Assembly: GCF_001976065.1 (NCBI RefSeq)
Contig: NZ_MNAH01000008.1
Span: 256,844-320,843, forward strand
Direction: 5' to 3'
Source: Pseudomonas putida
GTDB lineage: Bacteria; Pseudomonadota; Gammaproteobacteria; Pseudomonadales; Pseudomonadaceae
DNA length: 64,000 nucleotides
Part shown: positions 54,176 to 62,444 of the stretch, piece by piece
Layout: every line of letters begins with the position of its first letter
Position numbering within the stretch: the first letter of the stretch is position 1
Translations under genes and position numbers: made by a program
The notes under the pieces: generated by a model
The model's database searches: none
Told to the model about the DNA's origin: nothing
Seen by the model: the letters and a program-made list of their open reading frames with translations, nothing else

Positions 54176-54361
54176 TCACTTACCATTGGCTGCAATTCTG
54201 CTTTTGGTCGAGTAGGACACGCCATGCGTCTCCAGATAGTCCCGAATAAGCTGACGAACGACCTGAGAAGGTGTCAGATCCTGAGACGCACACAGCTCCT
54301 CAAGTGCTTTTTTCTTGACGGGATCAATGAGCACAGTTAATCGTGCAGTCTTATTTTCCAT
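54176..54361 (-). CDS. ribbon-helix-helix transcription factor
   Basis: 61 residues: MENKTARLTVLIDPVKKKAL, then ASQDLTPSQVVRQLIRDYLE. The N-terminal strand (ARLTVLI) and two helices fit the CopG/Arc ribbon-helix-helix fold, which binds palindromes as dimers or tetramers. AGGGGA ribosome site. Operator E overlaps its promoter, suggesting autorepression. It is the only intact small DNA-binding protein of this type in the island and therefore the best candidate for recognising all six 19-bp sites. Confidence 0.8.
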   Translation of the reverse strand: MENKTARLTVLIDPVKKKALEELCASQDLTPSQVVRQLIRDYLETHGVSYSTKSRIAANGK

Positions 54362-54388
54362 GGAATTACCGGTCCCCTAAAACGGTCG

Positions 54389-54407
54389 ATGATAATCAAA
54401 TTATAAT
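54389..54407. promoter_or_regulatory. 19-bp operator E (7-5-7)
   Basis: ATGATAA (54389-54395), five bases, TTATAAT (54401-54407), 27 bp before the ribbon-helix-helix start; the gene strand reads TATAAT within it, overlapping a likely -10 box. Confidence 0.6.
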
Positions 54408-54446
54408 AGGCAGAGGGTTATTTGTCACCGGTTAGGTTCGTTACAG

Positions 54447-55739
54447 CTAGCTAGATTGACCGTGATCAAAAAATGGCGACGGTACGTCAACCAGAAACGG
54501 GTAAAAGAAGGGATAGATAGACGGGTAATGGGCAGGGAAACTGATTCTGGCCTCCCCCGAATCAATAGCCGCCCTGGCCACTGCGCCGGCAACCACCGAG
54601 TGCAAGCGCCCATCCAAAGGCTTGGGAACAATGTAATCCTTTCCCAGCACCAGCCTGTCGACGTTGTAGGTTCGCAGTACGTCTAACGGCACCGGTTGCA
54701 AAGCAAGCAGGTGCAAAGCACGGATCGCAGCAATCTTCATGGTTTCATTTATACATCGCGCTCTAACGTCCAAGGCTCCTCGGAAGACGTAGGGCGAAGC
54801 CAAGCAGCTGGCTAACTCATTTGGATGATCGAAGCTGTCGGTGGCGAGAATCAAATCCGTCCGAATTTCACGAGCCTGCCAAGGCAAAATCGCTTGATAG
54901 GGACCCGCATAGGCAAACACGATGGGGTTGCTTGCCATCGACAGAATTGCTTCCGGTGTTAACCAGTCTGGATCTGCAACACCAATAAAAACGTCAGATC
55001 CCTTCATTGCCGCGGGCGAGTGCTGTGTGAGTCCATTCTGAACAGTTTGCCCCAGCTGCGCGATCGTGCGGACACTGCCGGTTGTTACGACAATACGAGA
55101 TTTGTGGGCTCCCAAGCTCAGCAGCAACCTCACACACTCGACCGCCGCACGCCCGTGCAGTCCGCAGACGATTCTGACGTCTTTAAGTTTTTTGCCCTGA
55201 ACTTTTAATGCCGTCAGCAGGCTGGCCACCACAACAATTGCCATTCCGTGTGGTTCATCTGAGAACACCGGAATGTCGCATCGAGCGATCAGCGCTTGTT
55301 CGATCTCCAGGCTCTGAGACTCAGCAATGCCATCCAGATGGATGCCGCCGAAGGTGTCGGCAATGCGAACGACCGTATCAATGAAAGCGGCCGATTCGCT
55401 GGTGTTGACCTGGATATCCACCGCGTTGATCTTGGCCAGGCGTCTAAACAGGAGCGCTTTTCCCTCTATCACCGGCTTGCTGGCAAGAGATCCCAGGTTG
55501 CCCAGATGTAGAATTGACGAGCCGTCGGAAATGATTGCGACGAGATTGCCCTTACCCGTAAAGCGGTAAGCGTCATCCGGATTTTTCGAGATTGCCAAGC
55601 AAGGCTGCGCCACCCCTGGGCTATACGCCATTGCCAGATCGCCGACTGTTTCGACCCGCACGCTTGGTTCAACGGTGGTTTTTCCAAGAGAAAAATGCTC
55701 ATAACAATACGCCGCTGTGTTTTTTGGCCCTGCCTTCAT
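54447..55739 (-). CDS. degenerate malic enzyme paralogue
   Basis: 430 residues, aligning throughout with 47395-48639 (AYSPGVAQP, GKGNLVAIISDGSSILHLGN, SKPVIEGKALLFRRLA). Key sites are altered. The metal segment FHDDQHGTA reads FSDEPHGMA, LEDIKAPE reads LDGIAESQ, the dinucleotide loop LGAGAAA reads GLHGRAA, and SNPDPEI is lost. It has an extra aromatic-rich tail (SIYPFFYPFLVDVPSPFF). Probably not a normal malic enzyme: it may be a pseudoenzyme, a regulator of the active copy, or have a new substrate. Confidence 0.82.
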   Translation of the reverse strand: MKAGPKNTAAYCYEHFSLGKTTVEPSVRVETVGDLAMAYSPGVAQPCLAISKNPDDAYRFTGKGNLVAIISDGSSILHLGNLGSLASKPVIEGKALLFRRLAKINAVDIQVNTSESAAFIDTVVRIADTFGGIHLDGIAESQSLEIEQALIARCDIPVFSDEPHGMAIVVVASLLTALKVQGKKLKDVRIVCGLHGRAAVECVRLLLSLGAHKSRIVVTTGSVRTIAQLGQTVQNGLTQHSPAAMKGSDVFIGVADPDWLTPEAILSMASNPIVFAYAGPYQAILPWQAREIRTDLILATDSFDHPNELASCLASPYVFRGALDVRARCINETMKIAAIRALHLLALQPVPLDVLRTYNVDRLVLGKDYIVPKPLDGRLHSVVAGAVARAAIDSGEARISFPAHYPSIYPFFYPFLVDVPSPFFDHGQSS

Positions 55740-55761
55740 CGCACGCCTCGGTTGTACTTTT

Positions 55762-55780
55762 ATTATAATACTATGATAAT
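55762..55780. promoter_or_regulatory. 19-bp operator F (7-5-7)
   Basis: ATTATAA (55762-55768), five bases, TGATAAT (55774-55780). Between the divergent degenerate malic enzyme (22 bp away) and the TRIC-like gene (81 bp away). Confidence 0.62.
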
Positions 55781-55861
55781 GTAATTAGACCCTGATGTGT
55801 TCCTTTGAAGGCGCCTCATTTCAAGGGCTTTTCCCATTTGCAGTACAGGCTGGTTCCGTAG

Positions 55862-56494
55862 ATGAAGGCTTACCACGCTGGTTGGGTGATCTATTACTGT
55901 GAGTTGTTAGGCGTCGCAGCCTTCGCAGTGACAGGCACCCTGATGGCAGGGCGAAAATCGTTGGACTGGTTCGGCGTAATCACCATCAGTTTAGTCACCG
56001 CTTTAGGCGGCGGTGCCTTGCGTGACGTACTGATGGCTCATTATCCGATCGAGTGGGTTTCCAATGAGAATGGCTTTTTGGTAGGGGTTAGTGCTTCGCT
56101 AGGAACCATGATTTGGGCGAGGACCTTGAAAACCTTCAACGAGAGGGTGTTGTTGGTAGCCGATGCATTTGGATTGGCTGTATTTACGGTCACAGGAACA
56201 GATATGGCTCTTCAGCAAAACCTCCCTCCCAGCATCGCAGTGATCATGGGTGTAGCTACCGCAGTCGCTGGGGGTGTGATGCGTGATGTGTTGTGTAACG
56301 AAATACCGTTGGTGTTTAGACGTGAGGTTTATGCATCCATCAGTATTTTGGGTGCCGTCGCCTACATCACGCTGCTGGATTTGCAGATTTCACTTGAAGT
56401 AGCGTCTGCAATTGCCATTGCGTTCGTTTTTGTCAGCCGTATTGCCGCCATTCGTTGGAAATGGATGCTACCTAGGTTCCATGTAGTCGATTGA
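55862..56494 (+). CDS. TRIC/UPF0126-family cation channel
   Basis: 210 residues, seven predicted helices in two related halves: AFAVTGTLMAGRKSLDWFGV / GGGALRDVL and LAVFTVTGTDMAL / AGGVMRDVLCNEIPL. The GGG-RDVL repeats are the family hallmark. Bacterial homologues of TRIC form homotrimeric K+-permeable channels. Divergent from the degenerate malic enzyme under operator F. Confidence 0.88.
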   Translation: MKAYHAGWVIYYCELLGVAAFAVTGTLMAGRKSLDWFGVITISLVTALGGGALRDVLMAHYPIEWVSNENGFLVGVSASLGTMIWARTLKTFNERVLLVADAFGLAVFTVTGTDMALQQNLPPSIAVIMGVATAVAGGVMRDVLCNEIPLVFRREVYASISILGAVAYITLLDLQISLEVASAIAIAFVFVSRIAAIRWKWMLPRFHVVD

Positions 56495-56545
56495 TCTTGT
56501 TGGTTGGCCGATAAAGCTACGCCCTATAAGAAAACATGAGTGATG

Positions 56546-57916
56546 CTAAGTCATCTCTGCCCCCCCATCCTTGAGGCTGCTCCTGCAGCCTTTTTTTCCC
56601 TTCGCCATTAGATGATTGCGCGTCAAGGGAAGAGCTAAAAAGCTACCTGCACGTTTACTCGACATTATCTGGTAGGCCCCCAGGTCACCAGCTTCGAACT
56701 CGAGTGCGCACGCCGTCATATACAGACGCCATGTACGGTAGGTGACCTTGCTGACTAATCCCAACACCTGATCCTTGTTCGCCTCGAGCCGCTCAACCCA
56801 ACGCTTGAGCGTCAGTGCGTAATGGTGGCGTAGCGCTTCGACGTCGGCGATTTCGAATAGGCAATGCTCCATCGCCTGCTGGATATGGCTGACGGTATCG
56901 AGTTGGCCTTCGGGGAAAATGTAGTGATCGATGAACAGGGTGGACAAGGTTTCTTTCCACCCATGCACATCGTGAGTAATCCCCTGATTGAGGAAAAGAC
57001 CGCCGGGTTTCAAGAGTCGATACACTGCCGTGAAATACCGTGGCAGATTCTCCAAGCCGACGTGCTCAAACATGCCGAGGCTGGTCACCTTGTCGTAAAT
57101 CTCTTCGCCCGGGTGAGTGTGGTAGTCAGCGACCTCGACGGTGACTAGATCCTGTAGGCCCGCTTCGCAAATTTTTTCTCGTGTAATGTCCATCTGTTGC
57201 TGGTTGGTGGTTATGCCATGGGCGCGTACACCAAAATTACGTGCGGCATAAATGATCAGTGCTCCCCAACCACAACCGATATCAAGCAGATGATCGCCGC
57301 GCTTGAGCATTAGTTTGCGGCAGATCAGGTGCAGCTTTTGCTGCTGCGCTTGTTCCAGTTCGTCGTCGATGCGCTTGAAGTAGGCGCAGGAATAGACCAT
57401 CGACTCATCCAGCCACAACCCGTAGAAAGCGCTCGGCAGAGTGTTGTGAAAAGCGATGGTCTCTAGATTTGCGGTTCGGGACCGTAAGTTAACTCGACGT
57501 GAATGAAGCCTCGGATGATGGTGACGAGCTGGCGTACTGCGAAGGATCGCCAGTTTTAAGCGCAGCGCCGCGGTAATCGCTTCAAGTCGATCGAGACCGC
57601 GAATGCTCAGGTTCCCCAGGTGGTCTTTCAGTGCCAAGGCGCTGAACAGATCGCCGTCGATATCGATGTCTTCACGAAGATAGGCATCAATCCAGCGCAG
57701 GGGGGCACGCCCAATTGCCAGGTTCAGTACTGCCTGTGGGCTACGAAATATCAGGGTAAATGGGGGAAGCGGTTTTTCCACTGCTTTACCGAGTCGCATG
57801 CTTGTACCGTTCCACAACCGTACGCTAAGGCCGCCGCGATAGGCACGAAAAAGCAGTTCGAGCAGGTCAGAGGCGGCCATTGCTGCTTGATCACTCTGTC
57901 CCTCGTTGTGAGTCAC
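56546..57916 (-). CDS. cfa: cyclopropane-fatty-acyl-phospholipid synthase
   Basis: 456 residues from GTG at 57916 with AGGA eight bases upstream; the frame is open a further 75 codons without family similarity. SAM-binding motif HLLDIGCGWGALIIYAA near residue 205, plus FEHVGLENLPRYF and YIFPEGQLDTVSHI typical of Cfa. Methylates double bonds of membrane acyl chains, hardening cells to acid, heat and solvents. Probably an additional copy, given the accessory context. Confidence 0.87.
   Translation of the reverse strand: MTHNEGQSDQAAMAASDLLELLFRAYRGGLSVRLWNGTSMRLGKAVEKPLPPFTLIFRSPQAVLNLAIGRAPLRWIDAYLREDIDIDGDLFSALALKDHLGNLSIRGLDRLEAITAALRLKLAILRSTPARHHHPRLHSRRVNLRSRTANLETIAFHNTLPSAFYGLWLDESMVYSCAYFKRIDDELEQAQQQKLHLICRKLMLKRGDHLLDIGCGWGALIIYAARNFGVRAHGITTNQQQMDITREKICEAGLQDLVTVEVADYHTHPGEEIYDKVTSLGMFEHVGLENLPRYFTAVYRLLKPGGLFLNQGITHDVHGWKETLSTLFIDHYIFPEGQLDTVSHIQQAMEHCLFEIADVEALRHHYALTLKRWVERLEANKDQVLGLVSKVTYRTWRLYMTACALEFEAGDLGAYQIMSSKRAGSFLALPLTRNHLMAKGKKGCRSSLKDGGAEMT
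56574..56597 (+). terminator. terminator after TRIC-like gene
   Basis: AGGCTGC (56574-56580), loop TCCT, GCAGCCT (56585-56591), with a T-run to 56597. It lies within the 3' end of the convergent cyclopropane synthase frame. Confidence 0.75.
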
Positions 57917-58213
57917 AATGAGATCCTTTTTGCGCGTAATGACGAGGCACACCGCCAGTATTGATCGTACGGCGTGACTGCATTCTTTCGCGTGCACGGT
58001 GTTGATGCGCGACCGATGACTGACATCAGATTTGCCCTGGATGACTATAGCCCTTGGGGTGTCATGATGTGCGTCATGTCTAGGTAGTTTTTGTTTGATG
58101 TCCTGTTTCATGGCCCAGACTGGTTGAGTCACACAACCCAAAGCAGCCGTTCAGATTCACGCGTAACGGTTGCATCCATAGAATCTGCTGAGATTCTTTT
58201 CATGTGATTCCAC

Positions 58214-59254
58214 TTACAGGAACAGATCTACCGGAGGAAAGTGCTCTGAACGCCCTTCAAGAATACATTTCCAACCCCACGTTCGAAGAGCAGAGCCACG
58301 CTCAAAATCTTTGACAAGCTCAGTTGAGAAGTCCTTTAGATCAGACTTGAGCTCAAACTGAGGCTTCATGGCGTATTCAACGTCCATGCCCATCTTTCCG
58401 TGAATCAGCTTCTGCATAACTTTTGCTCTCTGGGGCCAGCTCAAACTTTTGCCTCTTCTGTCTTCATTCTGATAAACCATAGCATTCAAATGGGCTGACG
58501 CATGCACGTAGTCACTACTTATCATCCAAACTTTCAGGTGGGGTAAAGTCCCTAGGGGTAAGATGTGCTCAATTACCCAGTCCAAGAACGGAAGTGCAAT
58601 GTGTCTAGCTTGGAGTTCAACTCCAATCATTAAAAGTACGTTGTGTAGCGTAAGTGCAACTTTTACAGCGGTGACAATGCGCTTTTGCTCAGTCGCTTCA
58701 AGCACTAAACAGATCAGACAAGCTACGCAGTCGAGGCTAACTCGCTTCTCTAGTTTATCTAACAATCGTTGTGTGACAGATTCGCGTTTTGAATACGCGG
58801 ATAATCCTGAGAATCCTGACGAAAATACTACTGCTTGCACATCCACGCTCAGCGTTCTCATATAGGCGTCTGCATCAATATTCTTGTGATCTACGGATCG
58901 CATTATTTCCCAAAGAGGATGCTCCAACTCCCGAGTCGAACCAGGTGCCAGATGTTCAACGCGCCTAAGCGTTTTTGACTTCGGGGTATTTAAGTCTTTC
59001 TCGTACCCTGACCATTTACTTCGATAGTGACGAATTGTCCCATTGCTGTTTCGCTGAAACGATTCCCTTTCGAAATGTTGTTCCAGTGCGTATGCGGAAG
59101 ACAGGAAAGTTCGGGCCTTCAGCCCTTCATACCAATAGCGAACTCGTAACGTCTCAATCGGGTTGCGTCGGGTAGCTTTTTTTTCACAATAATTGTTCCG
59201 CATTTCATGTGAGAACGCTGTATGGATTTCAGCGATTCGTTGAAAATCAGACAT
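58214..59254 (-). CDS. hypothetical protein, 346 residues
   Basis: No family recognised. Mostly helical, charged ends, with moderately hydrophobic stretches in the middle (LDCVACLICLVLE and VKVALTLHNVLLMIG) that are probably buried helices. A wild-type-looking composition and a long uninterrupted frame support a real gene. More AT-rich than the aromatic cluster. Divergent from the small gene at 59367; the pair may be a mobile-element-linked unit. Confidence 0.6.
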   Translation of the reverse strand: MSDFQRIAEIHTAFSHEMRNNYCEKKATRRNPIETLRVRYWYEGLKARTFLSSAYALEQHFERESFQRNSNGTIRHYRSKWSGYEKDLNTPKSKTLRRVEHLAPGSTRELEHPLWEIMRSVDHKNIDADAYMRTLSVDVQAVVFSSGFSGLSAYSKRESVTQRLLDKLEKRVSLDCVACLICLVLEATEQKRIVTAVKVALTLHNVLLMIGVELQARHIALPFLDWVIEHILPLGTLPHLKVWMISSDYVHASAHLNAMVYQNEDRRGKSLSWPQRAKVMQKLIHGKMGMDVEYAMKPQFELKSDLKDFSTELVKDFERGSALRTWGWKCILEGRSEHFPPVDLFL

Positions 59255-59366
59255 CTACGATGATCCCGCGAAAGCCCGTACCGTAAAAAATGTAGAAGTC
59301 TTACGGCTGGAAGGCAAGAACCCTGTTTATTAACATGAAGCGTGACTACACAGGACAAGCCGCGTC

Positions 59367-59654
59367 ATGCAAGAACACATCGAGATAGAGACTCTCGCCT
59401 CCGAATTGGAGGACGACCTAGTAGATCGCTACGGGCTGATGCTAGGCAGTACCGCGTTATGGCGTGAGTTGGGCTATGCGTCGCATGAGGCTTTCCGCAA
59501 AGCCAAACAGCGAGGGCGAATTGAAGTGCCCTTGTTCGACGTACCAAACCGGCGCGGATCGTTTGCTTTATCTAAAGAGGTTGCAACCTGGATTGCAAAG
59601 CAGCGTTTCGCGCCTGCAAAGCAGGCTGACGCAATGCAAAAAGAAGCACATTGA
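59367..59654 (+). CDS. small DNA-binding-like protein
   Basis: 95 residues. The segment STALWRELGYASHEAFRKAK followed by RIEVPLFDVPNRRGSFALSK resembles small helix-turn-helix proteins of plasmids and phages in pseudomonads (excisionase-like). The function is not known. Followed by a terminator at 59737. Confidence 0.55.
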   Translation: MQEHIEIETLASELEDDLVDRYGLMLGSTALWRELGYASHEAFRKAKQRGRIEVPLFDVPNRRGSFALSKEVATWIAKQRFAPAKQADAMQKEAH

Positions 59655-59736
59655 TTAGATCAACATGATCAGCCACAGAAAAAAGAGGTATCGAAATGAG
59701 AGGTGACTGAACCGCAACACGGTGGTTCAGGAGCAC

Positions 59737-59770
59737 AAAAAAGCCCGGGGTTGGCGCCCCAGGCTTTTTT
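59737..59770 (+). terminator. Rho-independent terminator
   Basis: AAAAAAGCC (59737-59745) with GGCTTTTTT (59762-59770), inner GGGG/CCCC, loop TTGGCG. Ends the small gene at 59367 before the IS21 genes; also usable from the other strand. Confidence 0.85.
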
Positions 59771-59913
59771 TGGTTATGTCAGGTTTCGAGTCCAAGACAT
59801 CGCCATTCTGTGTTCCCCTGCGTTCGGCGTCAAGCCGGCCAAACCCCGTTCATCTGTAAATTTCACACGGCGCGATTTGTGAGGCGTTCACACGCCTGTC
59901 GCGGGGAGGAACG

Positions 59914-61455
59914 ATGAGGCTACCAATTGAAAAACAACGCGAGGTGCTGCGCCTTGCGGCTGACAACAAGCTGTCCAACCGTGCCATTGGCCGGTTAGCG
60001 AAGGTGTCACACAATACAGTTCGCACAATCCGAGATCAGCAGGAGCAAAGCGGTGAAACCTGGGAAAGCCTCAGGCCACTCGACAATAAGGCGTTTACTG
60101 CCCGGCTGTTCAGCGACGCAAGAGGATCAACCAACAGGAAGGTTTGTCCGCAGTGGTTGGAAGTACACGACCAGTTGCGATTGCCCGACATGACACTGGA
60201 GTTGTTGTGGCAGGAGTTTAGGGAAAAAGAGCCTTCTGGGGTTTCATATGCTCAATTCACCCGCCTATACCGTGCTTGGCTGAATACGCAAAAGGTCAGC
60301 ATGAGGCAGGTACACCTGCCGGGTGACAAGATGTTCGTCGATTTTTGCGGACGGACCATGCCTATAACAAATCCAGTGACAGGCGTCGTCACTACCGCTC
60401 AGATTTTCGTCGCTACTCTGGGAGCCTCGGGATACCTATTCGCGATAGCCGTCGAAAGTCAGACAACTCAGGATTGGTTGCGTTGTCACGTGCGCGCATT
60501 GGAGTTCTTTGAGGGAGTACCTAGGTTTGTTGTTCCCGATAACCTAAAAGCCGCAGTGCTCAAAACCACTCGCGACCAACTCGTACTGAATCGTGCGTAT
60601 TCCGAGCTCTCGGAACATTACGCATTTACCATCACGCCTGCCAGACCTCGTAAACCCAAGGACAAATCGTTGGGTGAAATAGGTGTTCAGAGGTTTGTAC
60701 TTGCTAGGCTCCGGGCGCGTACATTTTTCTCGCTAGACGAACTTAACGAACAAATTGCTTATTGGACTGGCGTTCTGAACGACAGAATAACTCGAACCTA
60801 CCCCAAAAGCAGAATGGCGCGCTTTCTTGAAGTTGAATCACCAGCTTTGCAGCCACTCCCCGAAAGAAGTTATAACTATAGCCAGTGGATTTACCATGTC
60901 AGGGTCGGTAGCGATTATCACGTGCAGTTCAACGAGCATAATTACTCGGTTCCTTATCACTTTGCCAATCAGATAGTAGATCTGCGCATAAATGATGAGT
61001 GGCTTGAAGTCAGCTTCCAACGACAAATTATTAGCACGCATCGGGTGGAACTCGGTCGCGGCACCAGTACATTACGAGAGCATTTGTCCCCTAACCATGG
61101 ACACTTTCAGGATTCACAACCGGAGATGCTGTTAGCGTGGGCACAAAGTATTGGCCCAGAAACCTTTTTTTACGTCAAAAAAAATCTCGATGACAGAAGG
61201 GACTTCGCCACAGGGCTACGAGCTGTAGTCGCGCTCAGGCGCGACGTGCGTAAGGGACAAATTCTATCGTCCCGATTGGAGTCGGCTTGTGCCTACGCTA
61301 ATTCGCTCAACATTTTGAGTTCCGAACGGCTGCGTTCGATTTTGCGCAACGGGTCTGACCGGCGGCCTGCATTGAAAATTTCAGCGCCACTCATTGAGCA
61401 TTCAAACATTCGGGGCGCTCAGTACTACGCCACCCAGGGAGATGAACCAGTATGA
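59914..61455 (+). CDS. istA: IS21-family transposase IstA
   Basis: 513 residues. N-terminal helix-turn-helix (LSNRAIGRLAKVSHNTVRTI), then DDE integrase core with aspartates in MFVDFCGRTMP and FVVPDNLKAAV and glutamate in KDKSLGEIGVQ. Full length for the family. GGGAGGAACG precedes the ATG. Its stop overlaps the istB start by four bases. No IS21-type left end is seen in the 260 bp before it. Confidence 0.93.
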   Translation: MRLPIEKQREVLRLAADNKLSNRAIGRLAKVSHNTVRTIRDQQEQSGETWESLRPLDNKAFTARLFSDARGSTNRKVCPQWLEVHDQLRLPDMTLELLWQEFREKEPSGVSYAQFTRLYRAWLNTQKVSMRQVHLPGDKMFVDFCGRTMPITNPVTGVVTTAQIFVATLGASGYLFAIAVESQTTQDWLRCHVRALEFFEGVPRFVVPDNLKAAVLKTTRDQLVLNRAYSELSEHYAFTITPARPRKPKDKSLGEIGVQRFVLARLRARTFFSLDELNEQIAYWTGVLNDRITRTYPKSRMARFLEVESPALQPLPERSYNYSQWIYHVRVGSDYHVQFNEHNYSVPYHFANQIVDLRINDEWLEVSFQRQIISTHRVELGRGTSTLREHLSPNHGHFQDSQPEMLLAWAQSIGPETFFYVKKNLDDRRDFATGLRAVVALRRDVRKGQILSSRLESACAYANSLNILSSERLRSILRNGSDRRPALKISAPLIEHSNIRGAQYYATQGDEPV

Positions 61456-62195
61456 AACAAGTATTGAACACCTCTCAGGGGTTGCTGAACCTTGGTTTGA
61501 CTGGAATGGCGATCGCGTATGAGCGTCAGCTTGAAGAGCCTGCTCTGCTTAAACAGCCTTTCGATACGAGGCTCGGTCTGATGATGGAGGCGGAGACATC
61601 TCAGCGTGAGACCAGAAAGATTGAGCGACTGCTCAAGGCAGCTAAGCTGCGCGAGTCGGAAGCGACCCTAGAAAACATTGAGTTCAAAGCCAATAGAGGG
61701 CTTGATCGCAACGAAGTCATGACCTTGGGTGAGTGTGAGTGGCTGCGTCGCCGGCAAAATATTATCATCACCGGCGCGACCGGTACCGGGAAAACCTGGT
61801 TGGCTTGTGCTTTTGGAAACCAAGCCTGTAGGCTCGGCTCACATACGGTTTATCGCACCGCCACAAAGCTATTCGAAGAAATATCCCTCTCCTACGCGGA
61901 TCACACGCTCCCGAAACTTCGCCGCCAGTTGATCCGGGCCGAGCTCCTGATCATTGATGATCTTGGTATCGGTGGAATTGATGCGCAGCTTGGTCCTTTC
62001 CTTCTCGATGTCATAGATCAACAGTCTCAAAACGGCTCTCTGCTGATTACCAGCCAGTATCCGAAAGAGAAATGGTACGACTTGTTTACTGACCCGACGA
62101 TTGCGGACGCTATCCTTGATCGCATCGTACACAAATCTCACGTTATTCAGCTCAAAGGAGAATCTATGCGTAGGGTTAAAAGCCGGAAACGCTGA
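61452..62195 (+). CDS. istB: IS21-family helper ATPase IstB
   Basis: 247 residues, AAA+ DnaC-like. Walker A ITGATGTGKTWLACA and Walker B ELLIIDDLGIGG are intact, and the N-terminal LGLTGMAIAYERQLEEP is typical. IstB assembles on target DNA and activates IstA. Coupled to istA by overlap. Confidence 0.93.
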   Translation: MKQVLNTSQGLLNLGLTGMAIAYERQLEEPALLKQPFDTRLGLMMEAETSQRETRKIERLLKAAKLRESEATLENIEFKANRGLDRNEVMTLGECEWLRRRQNIIITGATGTGKTWLACAFGNQACRLGSHTVYRTATKLFEEISLSYADHTLPKLRRQLIRAELLIIDDLGIGGIDAQLGPFLLDVIDQQSQNGSLLITSQYPKEKWYDLFTDPTIADAILDRIVHKSHVIQLKGESMRRVKSRKR

Positions 62196-62267
62196 GGTTC
62201 TCGTCCAATATAAAGGCCCTTCCAGCGCGTGCTAAGACGTCACCGGACTACAATTGGTCAAGGTGTA

Positions 62268-62335
62268 TGCAACTGGTCAAGTCGAATGCAAATGCTTGGT
62301 CAGATGCCATGCAACTGATTGTTCCATAGCACAAT
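62268..62335. repeat. IS21 right end
   Basis: TGCAAC (62268), TGCAAA (62287) and TGCAAC (62310) cores with GGTCAAGTCGAA between; probable edge CCATAGCACA. Same repeat family as 40982 and 50336, located directly after istB, as expected for an IS21 right end. Confidence 0.65.
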
Positions 62336-62444
62336 TCACACAGTGAGACGTAGCGCCAGAATTGGCGCGCCGGCCTACCTATAATTAATCACAGCTGCCT
62401 TTAGGAGATTTCCTCAAGTCGGCTTACCAGCCTAAAGGAGCATT

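Noticed and set aside
57917..58141. 75-codon N-terminal extension of the cyclopropane synthase
   Set aside because: Composition is odd, no family match, and a GTG with a good ribosome site lies downstream.
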